Source: Corynebacterium terpenotabidum Y-11 (lineage in GTDB: Bacteria > Actinomycetota > Actinomycetes > Mycobacteriales > Mycobacteriaceae). Taken from it: 64,000 nucleotides of DNA. The first letter of the stretch is position 1. Each line of letters begins with the position of its first letter. The stretch lies in the NCBI RefSeq assembly GCF_000418365.1, contig NC_021663.1:930001-994000 (forward strand), read 5' to 3'. Under the pieces are notes generated by a model. It ran no database searches. It had not been told where the DNA came from and saw only the letters and a program-made list of their open reading frames with translations. Both the position numbers and the translations under genes were made by a program. This document shows, piece by piece, positions 42,782-53,742 of the stretch.

Positions 42782-43959
42782 GTAGCCTGCACGGGGTGGA
42801 CACCGGCCTGTACATTCACGTCCCCTTCTGCACGACCCGGTGCGGATACTGCGACTTCAACACCTACACCCCCGGCGAGGAGGGGACGTCCTCCGTCGGG
42901 ACCTACCTCAGTGCTCTGGAGGCCGAGCTCGACCGGGCGGCGTCCGACTGGGACCGCCCGGGACCACCGTCGACGGTCTTCCTCGGTGGAGGGACACCGT
43001 CCCTGCTCGGCGCCGACGGCCTGACCCGGGTGCTGAATGCGGTGCGTCGGAGTCTGGGACTCGCTCCCGGTGCCGAGGTCACCACCGAATCCAATCCGGA
43101 ATCGACGTCCCCGGAGTTCTTCGAGGCACTGCTGGACGCGGGCTACACTCGCATCTCACTGGGGATGCAGTCGGCGTCCGCCCACGTGCTCAAGGTCCTG
43201 GAACGTCGGCACACCCCGGGGCGGGCCACCGCCGCGGCGACCGAGGCGATGGACGCCGGCTTCGCACACGTCAACCTCGACCTCATCTACGGCACACCGA
43301 CGGAGACCGACGATGACCTGCGCCGCAGTCTCGACGCTGCCCTGGCCACCGGGGTGGACCACATCTCCGCCTACTCACTTATCGTCGAGGACGGCACTGC
43401 CATGGCCCGCAAGGTTCGCAAGGGGCAGCTGCCGGAGCCGGACGAGGATGTCTACGCCGACCGGTACGAGATGATCGACGCCGCCCTGCGCAGCGCCGGC
43501 ATGCGCTGGTACGAGGTTTCCAACTGGTCGAGGCCGGGCGGGGAGTGCCGTCACAACCTCGTCTACTGGCGGGGCGGCCAGTGGTGGGGGGCGGGGCCCG
43601 GCGCCCACGGGTGCGTCCGGCTGCGCGAGGGAGTCGACGGGTACCACGACGGGCTCACTCGGCTGGTGAACGCGAAGCTGCCGCGCCGCTACGCCGAGGC
43701 CCTGAGCTCGGGGAACTCCCCGGTCACCGACACGGAACAGCTCAGTGCCGCCGACGTGCACACCGAACGGATCCTCACCGGCCTGCGCTTGGCGGAAGGT
43801 CTGCCGGACGCACTGCTGGCAGATGCCCCGAATGCGGTCGACCGCCACGTTGGACTGGGTCTGCTGGAGCAGGTGGCGGGGCGGACCCGGCTCACCGACG
43901 CCGGCCGACTGCTCGCCGACGGCATCATCACCGACATCCTCCTGGAGGAGGATGTCTGA
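42778..43959 (+). CDS. hemW: radical SAM heme chaperone HemW
   Basis: A 393-residue radical-SAM protein with the CxxxCxxC cluster motif (VPFCTTRCGYCDFN), LGGGTPSLL and ISLGMQSAS. HemW inserts heme into target proteins; it resembles HemN but lacks its extra Cys pattern. GTG 42778 overlaps the upstream gene by 4 bp. GTG 42796 is a strong alternative, since TAGCCT lies 7 nt before it and the protein would begin VDTGLYIHVPFC. Confidence 0.88.
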   Translation: MSSLHGVDTGLYIHVPFCTTRCGYCDFNTYTPGEEGTSSVGTYLSALEAELDRAASDWDRPGPPSTVFLGGGTPSLLGADGLTRVLNAVRRSLGLAPGAEVTTESNPESTSPEFFEALLDAGYTRISLGMQSASAHVLKVLERRHTPGRATAAATEAMDAGFAHVNLDLIYGTPTETDDDLRRSLDAALATGVDHISAYSLIVEDGTAMARKVRKGQLPEPDEDVYADRYEMIDAALRSAGMRWYEVSNWSRPGGECRHNLVYWRGGQWWGAGPGAHGCVRLREGVDGYHDGLTRLVNAKLPRRYAEALSSGNSPVTDTEQLSAADVHTERILTGLRLAEGLPDALLADAPNAVDRHVGLGLLEQVAGRTRLTDAGRLLADGIITDILLEEDV

Positions 43960-43980
43960 CCGGCGTGGCACACTGGGGGT

Positions 43981-45018
43981 ATGGCGAAAGCGAGTTCGGC
44001 GGATCAACGGCGCGGTGAGGTCCTGCGGGCGATCGTCGCCGACTTCATCTCGACCCAGGAGCCGGTCGGGTCGAAAGCCCTGGTCGACCGGCACGCCCTG
44101 GGGGTGTCCTCCGCGACGGTGCGCAATGACATGGCGGTGCTGGAATCCGAGGGCTTCATCACCCAACAGCACGCCAGCTCCGGGCGGATCCCCACCGAGA
44201 AGGCCTACCGCGTCTTCGTCGACGGCATCCACCGGATCAAGCCGCTGAGCCCACCGGAGCGTCGCGCGATCCTCGGTTTCCTCGAGGGCGGGGTGGACAT
44301 GGAGGACGTCCTGCGCCGCAGCGTGCAACTGCTCGCCCAGCTGACCCGCCAGGTCGCCGTCGCACAGCTGCCGGACCTCCGGCGCGGCCGCGTGAAGCAC
44401 TGCGAGGTCGTGCAGCTGGCGCCGACCCGGCTGCTGCTCGTCCTCATCACTGACACCGGCCAGGTCGACCAGCGCAACGTCGACCTCACGTCCGCCCTGT
44501 CCGAGTCCGATCTGCCCCGGCTGCGGGATGTCATCAACTCCACCCTTGTCGGGCACACCCTGGACGACGCCTCCGCCGAGGTCGCCGCCATGGCGGCGGG
44601 AGAGGACCCCCGCGTCCCCGCCGAACTACAGGATCCCGCGCTGACCTGCGCGACCGTCCTGGTGGAGACTCTGCTCAACCGGTCGAACGACCGGCTGATG
44701 ATCGCCGGAACCCCGAATATCGTCCGGGTCGGGGAGCTGGAGGGTGTTCTCGATGCCCTCGAGGAGCAGGTGGTGGTGCTCCGGATGTTGTCCGGTGTGC
44801 GGGATCTGGGCGACCACAGCGTCCGGGTCACCATCGGAGAAGAGAACGGGACCGCAGAACTGCAGTCCGCCGCCGTGGTCTCCACCGGGTACGGACAGCG
44901 GGACGCCGTCCTCGGCGGCATGGGTGTGCTCGGTCCGACCTACCTGGACTATCCGGGAACCATCAGCTCGGTGCAGGCGGTCGCCCACTATGTCAGTAGG
45001 ATCCTTGCCGGGGAGTAG
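43981..45018 (+). CDS. hrcA: heat-inducible transcription repressor HrcA
   Basis: A 345-residue repressor with an N-terminal winged helix ([32 protein letters not shown]) and the C-terminal GAF-like HrcA domain. HrcA represses groESL-type chaperone genes at CIRCE elements. No CIRCE (TTAGCACTC-n9-GAGTGCTAA) is seen in this window, so its targets lie elsewhere. It is followed by dnaJ, the usual order. A CACACT box lies 6 nt before the ATG. Confidence 0.92.
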   Translation: MAKASSADQRRGEVLRAIVADFISTQEPVGSKALVDRHALGVSSATVRNDMAVLESEGFITQQHASSGRIPTEKAYRVFVDGIHRIKPLSPPERRAILGFLEGGVDMEDVLRRSVQLLAQLTRQVAVAQLPDLRRGRVKHCEVVQLAPTRLLLVLITDTGQVDQRNVDLTSALSESDLPRLRDVINSTLVGHTLDDASAEVAAMAAGEDPRVPAELQDPALTCATVLVETLLNRSNDRLMIAGTPNIVRVGELEGVLDALEEQVVVLRMLSGVRDLGDHSVRVTIGEENGTAELQSAAVVSTGYGQRDAVLGGMGVLGPTYLDYPGTISSVQAVAHYVSRILAGE

Positions 45019-45064
45019 ACTCCGTCAGGAATGACATCTGAGAACGTAAGGAAGCAGTAATCCC

Positions 45065-46204
45065 TTGGCTCGTGACTACTACGCCATCCTCGGCGTCGAG
45101 CATGATGCGACGGACGCCGAGATCAAGAAGGCCTACCGGCGCCTCGCCCGTAAGTACCATCCGGACGTCAATCCCTCCGAGGAGGCGGCCGCGAAGTTCA
45201 GCGAAGCGTCCCTGGCGCAGGAGATCCTCACCGACCCGGAGAAGCGGCGCATCGTCGACGCCGGCGGTGACCCCCAGGACCCCGGCTACGGTCGGGGCGG
45301 CGGCGGTGGATTCAATGCCGGCGGATTCGGTGACATCTTCGACGCCTTCTTCGGCGGCGGTGCCTCCACCGGCGGACCCCGGGCCTCCCGGGTCCGTCCG
45401 GGCAATGACGCCCTGTTGCGCATGACCCTCACCCTGGAGGAGTGCTTCACCGGCGTCCAGCACGAGGTCACGGTCGACACCGCTGTCCTCTGCGACGCCT
45501 GTGAGGGCACCGGGTCCGCCTCGAAGAGCGACCCGGACACCTGCCCGACCTGTCAGGGACAGGGCCAGGTCATGGAGATCCAGCAGTCCATCCTGGGCCG
45601 CGTCCAGGTTGCCCGGGCCTGCCCGCGCTGCCAGGGGACCGGCGAGATCATCCCGGACCCCTGCGAGGAATGCGCTGGCGACGGTCGGGTGAAGGACCGC
45701 CGTGACATCCCGGTGAACATCCCCGCCGGTATCCGCGACGGCATGCGCATCCGCATGTCCGGTAAGGGTGAGGTCGGTCCCGGCGGCGGTCCCGCCGGCG
45801 ACCTGTACGTCGAGGTGCGGGTCGAGGAACACCCCTGCTTCGTCCGGGAAGAGGACGACCTCCACGTCACCGTGCACGTCCCGATGGTGGACGCCGCGCT
45901 CGGGACCGCCGTCGACGTCACCATGCTTGACGGCTCGACCGCCACGGTCACCGTCGACCCGGGTACCCAGCCCGAGGCCGTCGTCCGGATCAAGGGTGCC
46001 GGTATGCCGCACCTGCGCCGGGACGGTGCCGGCCACCTCATCGCCCATGTCGACGTCACCGTCCCGACCGAGCTTGACCGGCGTTCCCGGGAACTGCTCG
46101 AGGAACTCCGTGACCGGTCCGGCGAGGCCGCCGGGGTGCGCACCGCGGAATCCGAGCACGCCGGTGGGCTGTTCTCCCGACTGCGCGGGAAGTTCGGCCG
46201 GTGA
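45065..46204 (+). CDS. dnaJ: chaperone DnaJ (DnaJ2 type)
   Basis: A 379-residue type I J-protein: J domain with YHPDVN, a Gly/Phe-rich linker (GRGGGGGFNAGGFGDIFDAFFGG), and four CxxCxGxG zinc repeats (CDACEGTG, CPTCQGQG, CPRCQGTG, CEECAGDG), then the substrate-binding C-terminal domain. TTG 45065 is the start that gives the canonical MARDYYAILGV. It stimulates DnaK. The stop overlaps rsmE by 4 bp. Confidence 0.93.
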   Translation: MARDYYAILGVEHDATDAEIKKAYRRLARKYHPDVNPSEEAAAKFSEASLAQEILTDPEKRRIVDAGGDPQDPGYGRGGGGGFNAGGFGDIFDAFFGGGASTGGPRASRVRPGNDALLRMTLTLEECFTGVQHEVTVDTAVLCDACEGTGSASKSDPDTCPTCQGQGQVMEIQQSILGRVQVARACPRCQGTGEIIPDPCEECAGDGRVKDRRDIPVNIPAGIRDGMRIRMSGKGEVGPGGGPAGDLYVEVRVEEHPCFVREEDDLHVTVHVPMVDAALGTAVDVTMLDGSTATVTVDPGTQPEAVVRIKGAGMPHLRRDGAGHLIAHVDVTVPTELDRRSRELLEELRDRSGEAAGVRTAESEHAGGLFSRLRGKFGR

Positions 46205-46971
46205 CCGACCCGGTGTTCCTGGTCCCCGATCTCGCCGCCCAGCTGGACCGGGCCGGGGAGACCGGACAGTTCACCCTGCCGCCAGCCGAGGCGAAACACG
46301 CCGCGGTCAAACGGATCCAGACCGGCGAACCGGTGGTCCTCACCGACGGTGCCGGTCTCGGCGTCCGCGCCGAGTGGGGGACGGGGGAGACCGTGACAGG
46401 AACCGGCGTCCTCCCGGCCCGCAGCGTCCGCCCGCGGGTGACGATCGTCCAGGCGCTGCCGAAGGCGGAACGGTCCGAACTGGCCGTCGACCTCGCCGTC
46501 CAGGCCGGGGCAGACCGGATCATTCCCTGGCAGGCCGACCGGTGCATCGCAAAGTGGGCGAACAGGTCCGGCAAAGCCGGCAAGGAGGACAAAGCCCGCG
46601 CCAAATGGCAGGCCGCCGCCGTCAGTGCGATGAAGCAGTCCCGCCGCCTTGACGGGGCCGTCGTCGGGGAGCTGCTCACCGACCTCGCCGACCTGCCCGA
46701 CCACCTCGAACCCCGGCCCTGGCCGGAACCGGTGGAGACCGTGCAGATCCTCATCCTCCACGAGGAGGCCGCCACCCCGCTGACCCGGGTCGACCTCGAC
46801 GTCGACGAGGTCGTCCTCGTCATCGGACCCGAAGGCGGGGTGGCGCCCCGGGAGATCGACGCGGTGGACGCACAGGCCGTGGTCCTCGGCCCCGAGGTGT
46901 ACCGCACCGCAAGTGCCGCCGCCGTCGCACTCGGCGCGATCGGCGTGCTCACCGACCGCTGGGCGCGATAG
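46201..46971 (+). CDS. rsmE: 16S rRNA m3U1498 methyltransferase RsmE
   Basis: A 256-residue SPOUT methyltransferase. The C-terminal knot is visible as LVIGPEGGVAPREID and VLGPEVYRTASAAAVALG, and an N-terminal PUA-like part is present. It methylates U1498 of 16S rRNA using SAM. GTG 46201 overlaps the dnaJ stop by 4 bp. Confidence 0.92.
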   Translation: MTDPVFLVPDLAAQLDRAGETGQFTLPPAEAKHAAVKRIQTGEPVVLTDGAGLGVRAEWGTGETVTGTGVLPARSVRPRVTIVQALPKAERSELAVDLAVQAGADRIIPWQADRCIAKWANRSGKAGKEDKARAKWQAAAVSAMKQSRRLDGAVVGELLTDLADLPDHLEPRPWPEPVETVQILILHEEAATPLTRVDLDVDEVVLVIGPEGGVAPREIDAVDAQAVVLGPEVYRTASAAAVALGAIGVLTDRWAR

Positions 46972-47005
46972 ACTGCAGCAGCGAGAAGAAGTACACAGGA
47001 GAAAT

Positions 47006-48106
47006 GTGAAACAACCACCGAGGCGCATCGCCTCCACCACGGTCGAACTTGACCCGGACACCGCCCAGGCCATCGCCGGAACCGCCGACGAGAACCTGCG
47101 CGTCATCGAGGACCATATCGACGCGGATCTGTTGAGCAGGGGGAACCGCGTCACCCTGCGCGGTGAGGCTGCCCAGGTCTCGCGCGCCCGTCGCGTTCTG
47201 CGGGAGCTGGAGTCCATGGCGACCCGTGGACATGTCATCACCCCGGACCTCACCCGCCGGGCCGTGGATCTCGTCGATGCCGACGCCGCTGCTGCCGCTG
47301 TTGACGCTGCCGCCGCCGATGACACAGCGGTTGCCGCGAGTGCCCCGACCCGGCTCAGCGACATCGCCGGCGAACCGATCGTCACCCGCCGGGGCAAGGC
47401 GGTCCGCCCGAAGTCCCAGGGCCAGCGGGACTACGTCGACGCTATCGACGACTCCACCGTCGTCATCGGAGTCGGCCCGGCCGGCACCGGCAAGACCTAC
47501 CTCGCCGTCGCCAAGGCCGTCCAGGCCCTGCAGAAGCGTGAGGTGACCCGGATCATTCTCACCCGTCCCGCCGTGGAGGCCGGCGAGAAACTCGGCTTCC
47601 TGCCCGGAACCCTGGGCGAGAAGATCGACCCCTACCTGCGCCCGCTGTACGACGCCCTGGGGGACATGCTCGACCCCGAGACGGTGCCGAAGCTCGTCGA
47701 GTCCGGCGTCATCGAGATCGCCCCGCTGGCGTATATGCGTGGACGCACCCTCAACGGGGCCTTTGTCATCCTCGACGAGGCGCAGAACACCACCCCGGCG
47801 CAGATGAAGATGTTCCTCACCCGGCTCGGTTTCGGATCGAAGATCGTCGTCACCGGTGACCTCACCCAGGTCGATCTGCCCCGGCACCAGATCAGCGGGC
47901 TGACCGCCGCCCGGGAGATCCTCGCCGGGATCGACGGGGTGACCGTCACCGAGTTCGACAGCTCCGACGTGGTCCGTCACTATCTCGTCGGCCGGATCAT
48001 CGACGCCTACGACCGGTACGAGGCGGAGGCCGAGGCGGCCGCGGAACTGGTCCGCCAGGACCGGGACGAGGAACGTGCCGAACGAGCCGAGAGGAAGAAC
48101 CGATGA
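47006..48106 (+). CDS. phoH: PhoH-family ATPase
   Basis: GTG 47006 follows AGGAG closely (4-nt gap); the ATG two bases earlier is immediately closed by TGA. The 366-residue product has an N-terminal KH-like region and the PhoH ATPase with Walker A GPAGTGKT, the segment [21 protein letters not shown] and Walker [11 protein letters not shown]. It is paired with ybeY as in most bacteria and is thought to act in RNA metabolism. Confidence 0.92.
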   Translation: MKQPPRRIASTTVELDPDTAQAIAGTADENLRVIEDHIDADLLSRGNRVTLRGEAAQVSRARRVLRELESMATRGHVITPDLTRRAVDLVDADAAAAAVDAAAADDTAVAASAPTRLSDIAGEPIVTRRGKAVRPKSQGQRDYVDAIDDSTVVIGVGPAGTGKTYLAVAKAVQALQKREVTRIILTRPAVEAGEKLGFLPGTLGEKIDPYLRPLYDALGDMLDPETVPKLVESGVIEIAPLAYMRGRTLNGAFVILDEAQNTTPAQMKMFLTRLGFGSKIVVTGDLTQVDLPRHQISGLTAAREILAGIDGVTVTEFDSSDVVRHYLVGRIIDAYDRYEAEAEAAAELVRQDRDEERAERAERKNR

Positions 48107-48690
48107 GTATCGAGGTCTACAACGAATCCGGCATGGGGGAGGTCAACGAGGAGGAACTCATCGACGTCGCCCGGTTCGCCCTGTGGAGCCTGGACGTGCA
48201 CGCCAGCGCCGAACTGTCGATCCACATCGTCGACCTGGACACCATCGCCGATCTCCACCTGCGCTGGCTCGATTTGCCCGGCCCCACCGACGTCATGAGC
48301 TTTCCGATGGACGAACTCACCCCGGGCTGGGGCCGCAAGGACGGTCCGCCGCCGGGGCCCGGCGTCCTCGGGGACATCATGCTGTGCCCCGAGTTCGCCC
48401 GCGGTCAGGCGGACCGGGCCGGTCATCCATTGGCCCATGAGCTCGATCTGCTCACTGTCCACGGTGTGCTCCACCTGCTCGGATTCGACCATGTCGTGCC
48501 GGAGGAGGAACAGCGTATGTTCGCCCTGCAGAACGAAATCCTCGCCAACTGGTACGACTCACAGGAGGAACGCGGGGTGAGCTTCGCCCCGAAGCCGACC
48601 GGCGCCGGGGCGTTCCCCACGGCCGCCGACAGGGACGATTCTGACGGTTCTAACAGTTCTGACGGTTCTGACAGTTCTGACGATTCATGA
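48103..48690 (+). CDS. ybeY: endoribonuclease/rRNA maturation factor YbeY
   Basis: A 195-residue protein with the zinc motif [11 protein letters not shown] (H-x3-H-x5-H). YbeY takes part in 16S rRNA 3'-end maturation and ribosome quality control. It overlaps phoH and the next gene by 4 bp each. The last 15-20 residues are an odd Ser/Asp tail ([15 protein letters not shown]) encoded by five 9-bp units (48640-48684), which extends it beyond the usual 150-175 residues. Confidence 0.92.
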   Translation: MSIEVYNESGMGEVNEEELIDVARFALWSLDVHASAELSIHIVDLDTIADLHLRWLDLPGPTDVMSFPMDELTPGWGRKDGPPPGPGVLGDIMLCPEFARGQADRAGHPLAHELDLLTVHGVLHLLGFDHVVPEEEQRMFALQNEILANWYDSQEERGVSFAPKPTGAGAFPTAADRDDSDGSNSSDGSDSSDDS

Positions 48691-50066
48691 GCAGCCTCAC
48701 CCTGATTATCCTGCTGGCCGTCGCCGCCCTGGTCGTCATCGTCGCAGGACTGGTCTCCGGCGTGGAGACCGCGCTGGCGCAGTTATCCGTCGCCCGGGTC
48801 GAGGCCCTGGTCAAGGAGGAACGCCCGGGGGCGCCGCGCCTGCAACGAGTGATGGACAGGCGCCCTGACAACATCAACCTGCTGGTCTTGGCCCGCACCA
48901 TCCTCGAAGCCTCGGCCGCAGTCCTGGTGACGATCGTCGCCGAGGACCTCATCGCATCGACCGGGTGGGCGGTGGCGGCGTCTGTGGTGGTGTCATCCCT
49001 GCTGATCTACGTCGTCGTCGGGGTCTTCTCCCGGACCGCCGGTCGGCGCAACCCCTACTCGCTGTCCTTGCGGGCAGCCCCGGTACTCCTCGTCGGCGCT
49101 GCCCTGTTCACCCCGGTCACCCGACTGCTCATCCGGGTCGGCGGACTCTTCGCCGGCGGTGGGGCGCTGCGTGCCGGCCCCTTCGCCTCGGAGATCGAAC
49201 TGCGGGAGATGGTGGACATCGCCTCGGAACGCGGCGTCGTGGAGGTCGACGAACGGAAGATGATCCAGTCCGTGTTCGACCTCGGATCCACCACGGCGCG
49301 TGCCGTCATGGTGCCGCGCCCGGAGATGGTGTGGATCGAACAGGACAAGTCCGCGGTCCAGGCCACCCGGCTGTGTATCCGCTCCGGTCTGTCCCGGATT
49401 CCGGTGATCGGAGAGAGCGTCGATGACGTCGTCGGCATGGTCTACCTCAAGGACCTCGTCACCGCGACCTATGATGCCACGGCCGAGGCGCGGCAGGCCG
49501 GTGTGGCGGAACTGATGCGTGACCCCTTCTTCGTCCCGGACTCCCGGCTGCTCGACGACCTCCTCGAGGACATGCAGCGCGACCAGATCCATATCGCGGT
49601 GCTGGTCGACGAGTACGGCGGAACCTCGGGTCTGGTGAGTATCGAGGACATCCTCGAGGAGATCGTCGGCGAAATCAGCGACGAGTACGACGGGGCGGCG
49701 GTCCAGGACGTCGAAGACCTGGAACCGGGGGAGTACCGGGTGGTCCCCTGGCTGAGCCTCGATGACCTCCGGGAACTCTACGAGGACACCGACGTGGAAT
49801 TCGACGAGGAGGAGTACGAGGACGTCGAGACCGTCGCCGGACTGGTCGCCTTCGAACTCGACCGCGTCCCGTTGCCCGGGGCGGAGGTCGATGTGGCCGG
49901 ACTGCACCTGGTGTGCGAAGGTGGCAGGGACCGGCGGGGCCGGGTGAAGGTCCGGTCGATCGTCGTCACCGGACCGGTCGCCGAACCCGGCACAGATGAC
50001 GGCGACACAGACAACAGTGACCACGGTGACGACACCGACGACAGGACCGGAGACCCCGATGAGTGA
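48687..50066 (+). CDS. CNNM/CorC (hemolysin-family) membrane protein with CBS domains
   Basis: A 459-residue protein: N-terminal CNNM membrane domain (three or four helices, residues 1-150), a CBS pair ([58 protein letters not shown]) and a C-terminal CorC/HlyC domain. Relatives export Mg or Co. The C-terminus is Asp-rich. It overlaps era by 8 bp. Confidence 0.9.
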   Translation: MSSLTLIILLAVAALVVIVAGLVSGVETALAQLSVARVEALVKEERPGAPRLQRVMDRRPDNINLLVLARTILEASAAVLVTIVAEDLIASTGWAVAASVVVSSLLIYVVVGVFSRTAGRRNPYSLSLRAAPVLLVGAALFTPVTRLLIRVGGLFAGGGALRAGPFASEIELREMVDIASERGVVEVDERKMIQSVFDLGSTTARAVMVPRPEMVWIEQDKSAVQATRLCIRSGLSRIPVIGESVDDVVGMVYLKDLVTATYDATAEARQAGVAELMRDPFFVPDSRLLDDLLEDMQRDQIHIAVLVDEYGGTSGLVSIEDILEEIVGEISDEYDGAAVQDVEDLEPGEYRVVPWLSLDDLRELYEDTDVEFDEEEYEDVETVAGLVAFELDRVPLPGAEVDVAGLHLVCEGGRDRRGRVKVRSIVVTGPVAEPGTDDGDTDNSDHGDDTDDRTGDPDE

Positions 50067-51057
50067 ATCCCCTGAATCCCCCGATTTCCCGGAGTTCCCG
50101 GAGCTGCCGGAGGACGCCGCCGCGGCCGCGCCGGTCGACTTCTCCGCCCCTGAGGGGTTCCGCAGCGGATTCGTCAGCTTCGTCGGACGCCCCAACACCG
50201 GAAAGTCCACGTTGACCAACGCCCTCGTCGGCCAGAAGATCGCCATCACGGCAGACCAGCCGGAGACGACCCGTCATCCGATTCGCGGCATCGTGCACCG
50301 GGAGGACGCCCAGGTCATCGTCGTCGACACCCCCGGTCTGCACCGGCCACGGACCCTGCTCGGAGAAAGGCTCAACGAGGTCGTCAAGGAGACCTACGCC
50401 GACGTCGACGTCATCGGTCTGTGCATCCCGGCCGACGAGAAGATCGGCCCCGGTGACCGCTGGATCCTCGACGCGGTGCGGGCGTCCGCCCCGAAGACCC
50501 CGGTCGTCGGTATCGTCACGAAGCTGGACAAGGCCTCCAAGGACCAGGTCGGCGCCCAGCTCATGGCCCTGCACGAACTCCTCGGCGGAGTGGAGGCGAA
50601 CGCCGAGGTCATTCCGGTGTCCGCCAAGGAGCAGGTGCAGCTCGACGTGCTGCTCGACGTCATCACCGGCCTGCTGCCCGAGGGGCCGAAGTTCTACCCG
50701 GACGACCACGTCACTGATGACGACCGGGACACCCGCATGTCCGAACTGATCCGTGAGGCCGCTCTGTCCGGCCTCAAGGACGAACTCCCGCACTCGGTGG
50801 CCGTGCAGATCGACGAGGTCTTCCCCTCCGAGGAACGCGAGGGGGTGCTGGAGGTCCACGCGGTGATCTTCCTGGAGCGCGAAGGCCAGAAGCGCATCCT
50901 ACGGGGCAAGGACAACCGCCGGTGGGGGCGGATCATCTACAATGCCCGGCAGTCGATCATCGACCTCGTCGGGCAGAACGTCTACCTCGACCTGCGGATG
51001 AAGGTTGCGAAGAACTGGCAGTCCGACCCGAAGCAGCTCGGCAAGCTGGGGTTCTAG
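50059..51057 (+). CDS. era: GTPase Era
   Basis: ATG 50059 (332 residues) overlaps the upstream stop by 8 bp. The G domain has G1 GRPNTGKST, G3 DTPG and G4 TKLD; the C-terminal KH domain ends with KRILRGKDNRRWGRIIYNARQ. Era binds the 3' end of 16S rRNA in 30S assembly. The N-terminal 35 residues are an acidic proline-rich extension (SPDFPEFPELPED) not present in E. coli Era. Confidence 0.95.
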   Translation: MSESPESPDFPEFPELPEDAAAAAPVDFSAPEGFRSGFVSFVGRPNTGKSTLTNALVGQKIAITADQPETTRHPIRGIVHREDAQVIVVDTPGLHRPRTLLGERLNEVVKETYADVDVIGLCIPADEKIGPGDRWILDAVRASAPKTPVVGIVTKLDKASKDQVGAQLMALHELLGGVEANAEVIPVSAKEQVQLDVLLDVITGLLPEGPKFYPDDHVTDDDRDTRMSELIREAALSGLKDELPHSVAVQIDEVFPSEEREGVLEVHAVIFLEREGQKRILRGKDNRRWGRIIYNARQSIIDLVGQNVYLDLRMKVAKNWQSDPKQLGKLGF

Positions 51058-51867
51058 GTGCCGCGGCGGTCCGGTAGCATGCGTCCCAGCTACCGGGACG
51101 AGGCGTTCGTCGTCCGGACCCACGACCTGGGGGAAGCGGACCAGATTATCGTGCTGCTCACCCGGCACCACGGCATCGTCCGCGGTGTGGCGAAGGGCGT
51201 CCGACGCACCAGATCGAGGTTCGGCGCCCGATTGGACCGGTTCTGCCTCGTCGACGTGCTCATCTACCCGGGCCGAAACCGGGCGAAGATCGACGGTGGT
51301 CTCGCCACGCTCTCGGACGCCGCGACGGTGCACACCCGGGCCCCCGGCATCGTCGCCGACGTCGACCGGTTCTACGCCGCGACCGCGATGCTGGAGATCG
51401 CCGAGCTGGCGGTCCGTGGGGACGGAGCGGACGCCTCCCGCATCGTCGACCTGCTTGACGACGCCTTCGCTGCAGTGGGGAACTCGGCGTCTGATGCTGT
51501 GCCCGCTGTGCCCGCCCTTCCACCACGTACTCAGGCGGACCGTTTCGTCCTCACCGTGCTGACGCTGGCCGGCTGGGCACCGTCGCTGGTGAACTGTGCG
51601 CAGTGCGGCGCCACCGGCCCACACCGCGCCTTCCACCCGGAGGCCGGGGGAGCGGTATGCGTCCGCTGCCGCCCACCCGGTGCCCGGGAACCTGACCCGG
51701 CCGCCGTCCGGGTCCTGTGGTGGCTCGCCCACGGGAGGGATGCACAGGTCGCGGAACTTGCCGCGTCCCCCGGCGGCGACCGGGTCCTGGGGACCGCCCA
51801 CGATCTGCTGCTGGCGCACACCAGGTACCAGACCGAGAGCGGGTGCCGCGCCTACGCTGCGCTGTAG
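51058..51867 (+). CDS. recO: DNA repair protein RecO
   Basis: The product has an N-terminal OB fold ([28 protein letters not shown]) and a zinc site (CAQC, CVRC). RecO loads RecA on SSB-coated DNA. GTG 51058 directly follows the era stop (269 residues), but ATG 51079 (262 residues, [10 protein letters not shown]) is equally possible. Confidence 0.92.
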   Translation: MPRRSGSMRPSYRDEAFVVRTHDLGEADQIIVLLTRHHGIVRGVAKGVRRTRSRFGARLDRFCLVDVLIYPGRNRAKIDGGLATLSDAATVHTRAPGIVADVDRFYAATAMLEIAELAVRGDGADASRIVDLLDDAFAAVGNSASDAVPAVPALPPRTQADRFVLTVLTLAGWAPSLVNCAQCGATGPHRAFHPEAGGAVCVRCRPPGAREPDPAAVRVLWWLAHGRDAQVAELAASPGGDRVLGTAHDLLLAHTRYQTESGCRAYAAL

Positions 51868-51870
51868 GCT
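51865..51870 (+). promoter_or_regulatory. -10 box for leaderless uppS mRNA
   Basis: TAGGCT overlaps the recO stop codon and lies 7 nt before the uppS GTG at 51878. Confidence 0.45.
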
Positions 51871-51877
51871 GAAGCGC

Positions 51878-52615
51878 GTGACTTCTACCGAGCAGCGACC
51901 GGACATCCCCGCCGAATTCATTCCCCGTCACATCGCCCTCGTGATGGACGGTAATGGCCGATGGGCGACGCAACAGGGGCTGCCCCGCACCGAGGGGCAC
52001 AAGCGCGGCGAGGCGGTCCTCATGGACATGGTCGACGAATGTCTGGACCTCGGGGTCGACTGGCTGTCGGCCTATGCCTTCTCCACCGAGAACTGGCGGC
52101 GCAGTGCCGACGAGGTCCGCTTCCTCATGGGCTTCAACCGGGACGTGTTACGTCGCCGACGCGATGAACTGGATGCCAAGGGCGTCCGCGTGCGGTGGGC
52201 GGGTCGGCGCCCGCGACTGTGGCGTTCGGTGATCTCCGAACTGGAGAAGGCCGAGGAACAGACGAAGGACAACACGGCACTGACCCTGGTGATGTGCGTG
52301 AACTACGGGGGGCGGGCCGAGATCACCGACGCCGCGAAAGCGCTGGCCGCCGATGTGGCGGCCGGTGTCCTGAAACCCCGGGAGGTGACCGACACCAGGT
52401 TCGCGTCCTACCTCGACGAACCGGAGATGCCGGACGTGGACCTGTTCCTGCGTCCCTCCGGGGAGCAGCGGATCTCGAATTTCCTGCTGTGGCAGTCCGC
52501 CTACGCCGAGATGGTCTACCAGGACGTGCTCTTCCCCGACTCCACGCGGGCGGATCTGCGGGACGCCGTGCTGGAGTACGCGCGGCGCGACCGCCGGTTT
52601 GGAGGCGTGAAATGA
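51878..52615 (+). CDS. uppS: cis-prenyltransferase (undecaprenyl/decaprenyl diphosphate synthase)
   Basis: GTG 51878 gives 245 residues. Motifs are [15 protein letters not shown] (catalytic Asp), [14 protein letters not shown] and the C-terminal [25 protein letters not shown]. It builds the polyprenyl phosphate carrier for cell-wall synthesis; in corynebacteria the product is usually decaprenyl. The stop overlaps the next start by 4 bp. Confidence 0.94.
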   Translation: MTSTEQRPDIPAEFIPRHIALVMDGNGRWATQQGLPRTEGHKRGEAVLMDMVDECLDLGVDWLSAYAFSTENWRRSADEVRFLMGFNRDVLRRRRDELDAKGVRVRWAGRRPRLWRSVISELEKAEEQTKDNTALTLVMCVNYGGRAEITDAAKALAADVAAGVLKPREVTDTRFASYLDEPEMPDVDLFLRPSGEQRISNFLLWQSAYAEMVYQDVLFPDSTRADLRDAVLEYARRDRRFGGVK

Positions 52616-53733
52616 CGGAGGAGGTGACGGGGCAGGTAGCACCCTCGAAGCAGGACCTGAAAAGGTGGCGCCGGTATCTCGCCGATGAGCGGGCCGAAGG
52701 TGCGGTCTACCGTGAGCTGGCCCGGAAAAAGACCGGGGAGGAACGCGAGATCCTGCTGGGCATCGCTGAGGCGGAGTCCCGGCACGAACAGTTCTGGCGC
52801 GACCGGCTCGGCGATGACGTGGGGCTGCCGCAGCGCGCGAGCCTGCGGACCAGGATGACGGCATGGATGGCGCGGCGCTTCGGTTCGGTGTTCGTCCTCG
52901 CGCTGATGCAGTCCGCCGAGGACCGCAACAACTACCTCACCGACGCCGAGCGCAGTGACGAGCTGGCGAAAATGGCCGCGGACGAAAAGATCCACGCCGA
53001 AATCATCCGCGGACTGGCGACCCGGGGCAGGGCCCGGATGTCCGGTGACTTCCGGGCCGCGATCTTTGGGGCGAATGACGGCCTAGTCTCCAACTTCGCC
53101 CTGATCCTCGGCATGTACGGCGCCGGTGCGGGACAGTCGACGATGCTCGCCGCCGGCATCGCCGGGCTGCTCTCCGGTGCCCTGTCGATGGCGGCCGGTG
53201 AGTACGTCTCGGTGACCTCGCAGAAGGAACTGCTGGACGCCTCGATCCCGGACCCCGGAGCCACAGACGCGGTACCGAAGCTTGACGTGGAACGCAATGA
53301 ACTGGAGCTGGTGTACCGGGCCCGCGGGATGGAACCTGAGGCGGCGAAGGAGAAAGCCCACCTCGTCTTCGCGCGGATGGCGGACCTTGACTCGCTGGAC
53401 CCGGTGGGCGCCGAGCAGGACAGCGACCGGGCGCTCCGTGACGAGGTGGAGCAGGGCGGGTCCGGGCTGTCGGCGGCGCTGTCCAGCTTCCTGTGCTTCG
53501 GCGGTGGCTCACTGATTCCGGTGATCCCGCTGATCTTCGGCATGACCGGTCTGGGTTCCATGCTCGTGGCCGGGGTCCTTGTCGGCATCGCCCTGCTGTG
53601 CACCGGTGCGCTGGTGGGGCTGCTGTCCGGGAAGCCGCCGTTGCTGCGGGCGCTGCGTCAGCTGGCGATCGGGCTGGGGGCGGCTGCCGTGACCTTCGGG
53701 TTGGGGACCGTATTCGACGTCACGACGGGGTAG
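52612..53733 (+). CDS. ferritin-like/VIT1-CCC1 fusion Fe/Mn transporter (MbfA-type)
   Basis: ATG 52612 gives 373 residues with GGAGGCG upstream. The N-terminal ~145 residues are ferritin-like ([20 protein letters not shown] ligands). The C-terminal part is a VIT1/CCC1 membrane domain ([37 protein letters not shown]). Fusions of this type export iron or manganese. Position between uppS and zur links it to metal homeostasis. Confidence 0.85.
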   Translation: MTEEVTGQVAPSKQDLKRWRRYLADERAEGAVYRELARKKTGEEREILLGIAEAESRHEQFWRDRLGDDVGLPQRASLRTRMTAWMARRFGSVFVLALMQSAEDRNNYLTDAERSDELAKMAADEKIHAEIIRGLATRGRARMSGDFRAAIFGANDGLVSNFALILGMYGAGAGQSTMLAAGIAGLLSGALSMAAGEYVSVTSQKELLDASIPDPGATDAVPKLDVERNELELVYRARGMEPEAAKEKAHLVFARMADLDSLDPVGAEQDSDRALRDEVEQGGSGLSAALSSFLCFGGGSLIPVIPLIFGMTGLGSMLVAGVLVGIALLCTGALVGLLSGKPPLLRALRQLAIGLGAAAVTFGLGTVFDVTTG

Positions 53734-53742
53734 CGGGCCGGG

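Noticed and set aside
43960..45064. CIRCE element around hrcA/dnaJ
   Set aside because: No TTAGCACTC-n9-GAGTGCTAA palindrome is present in either flank.
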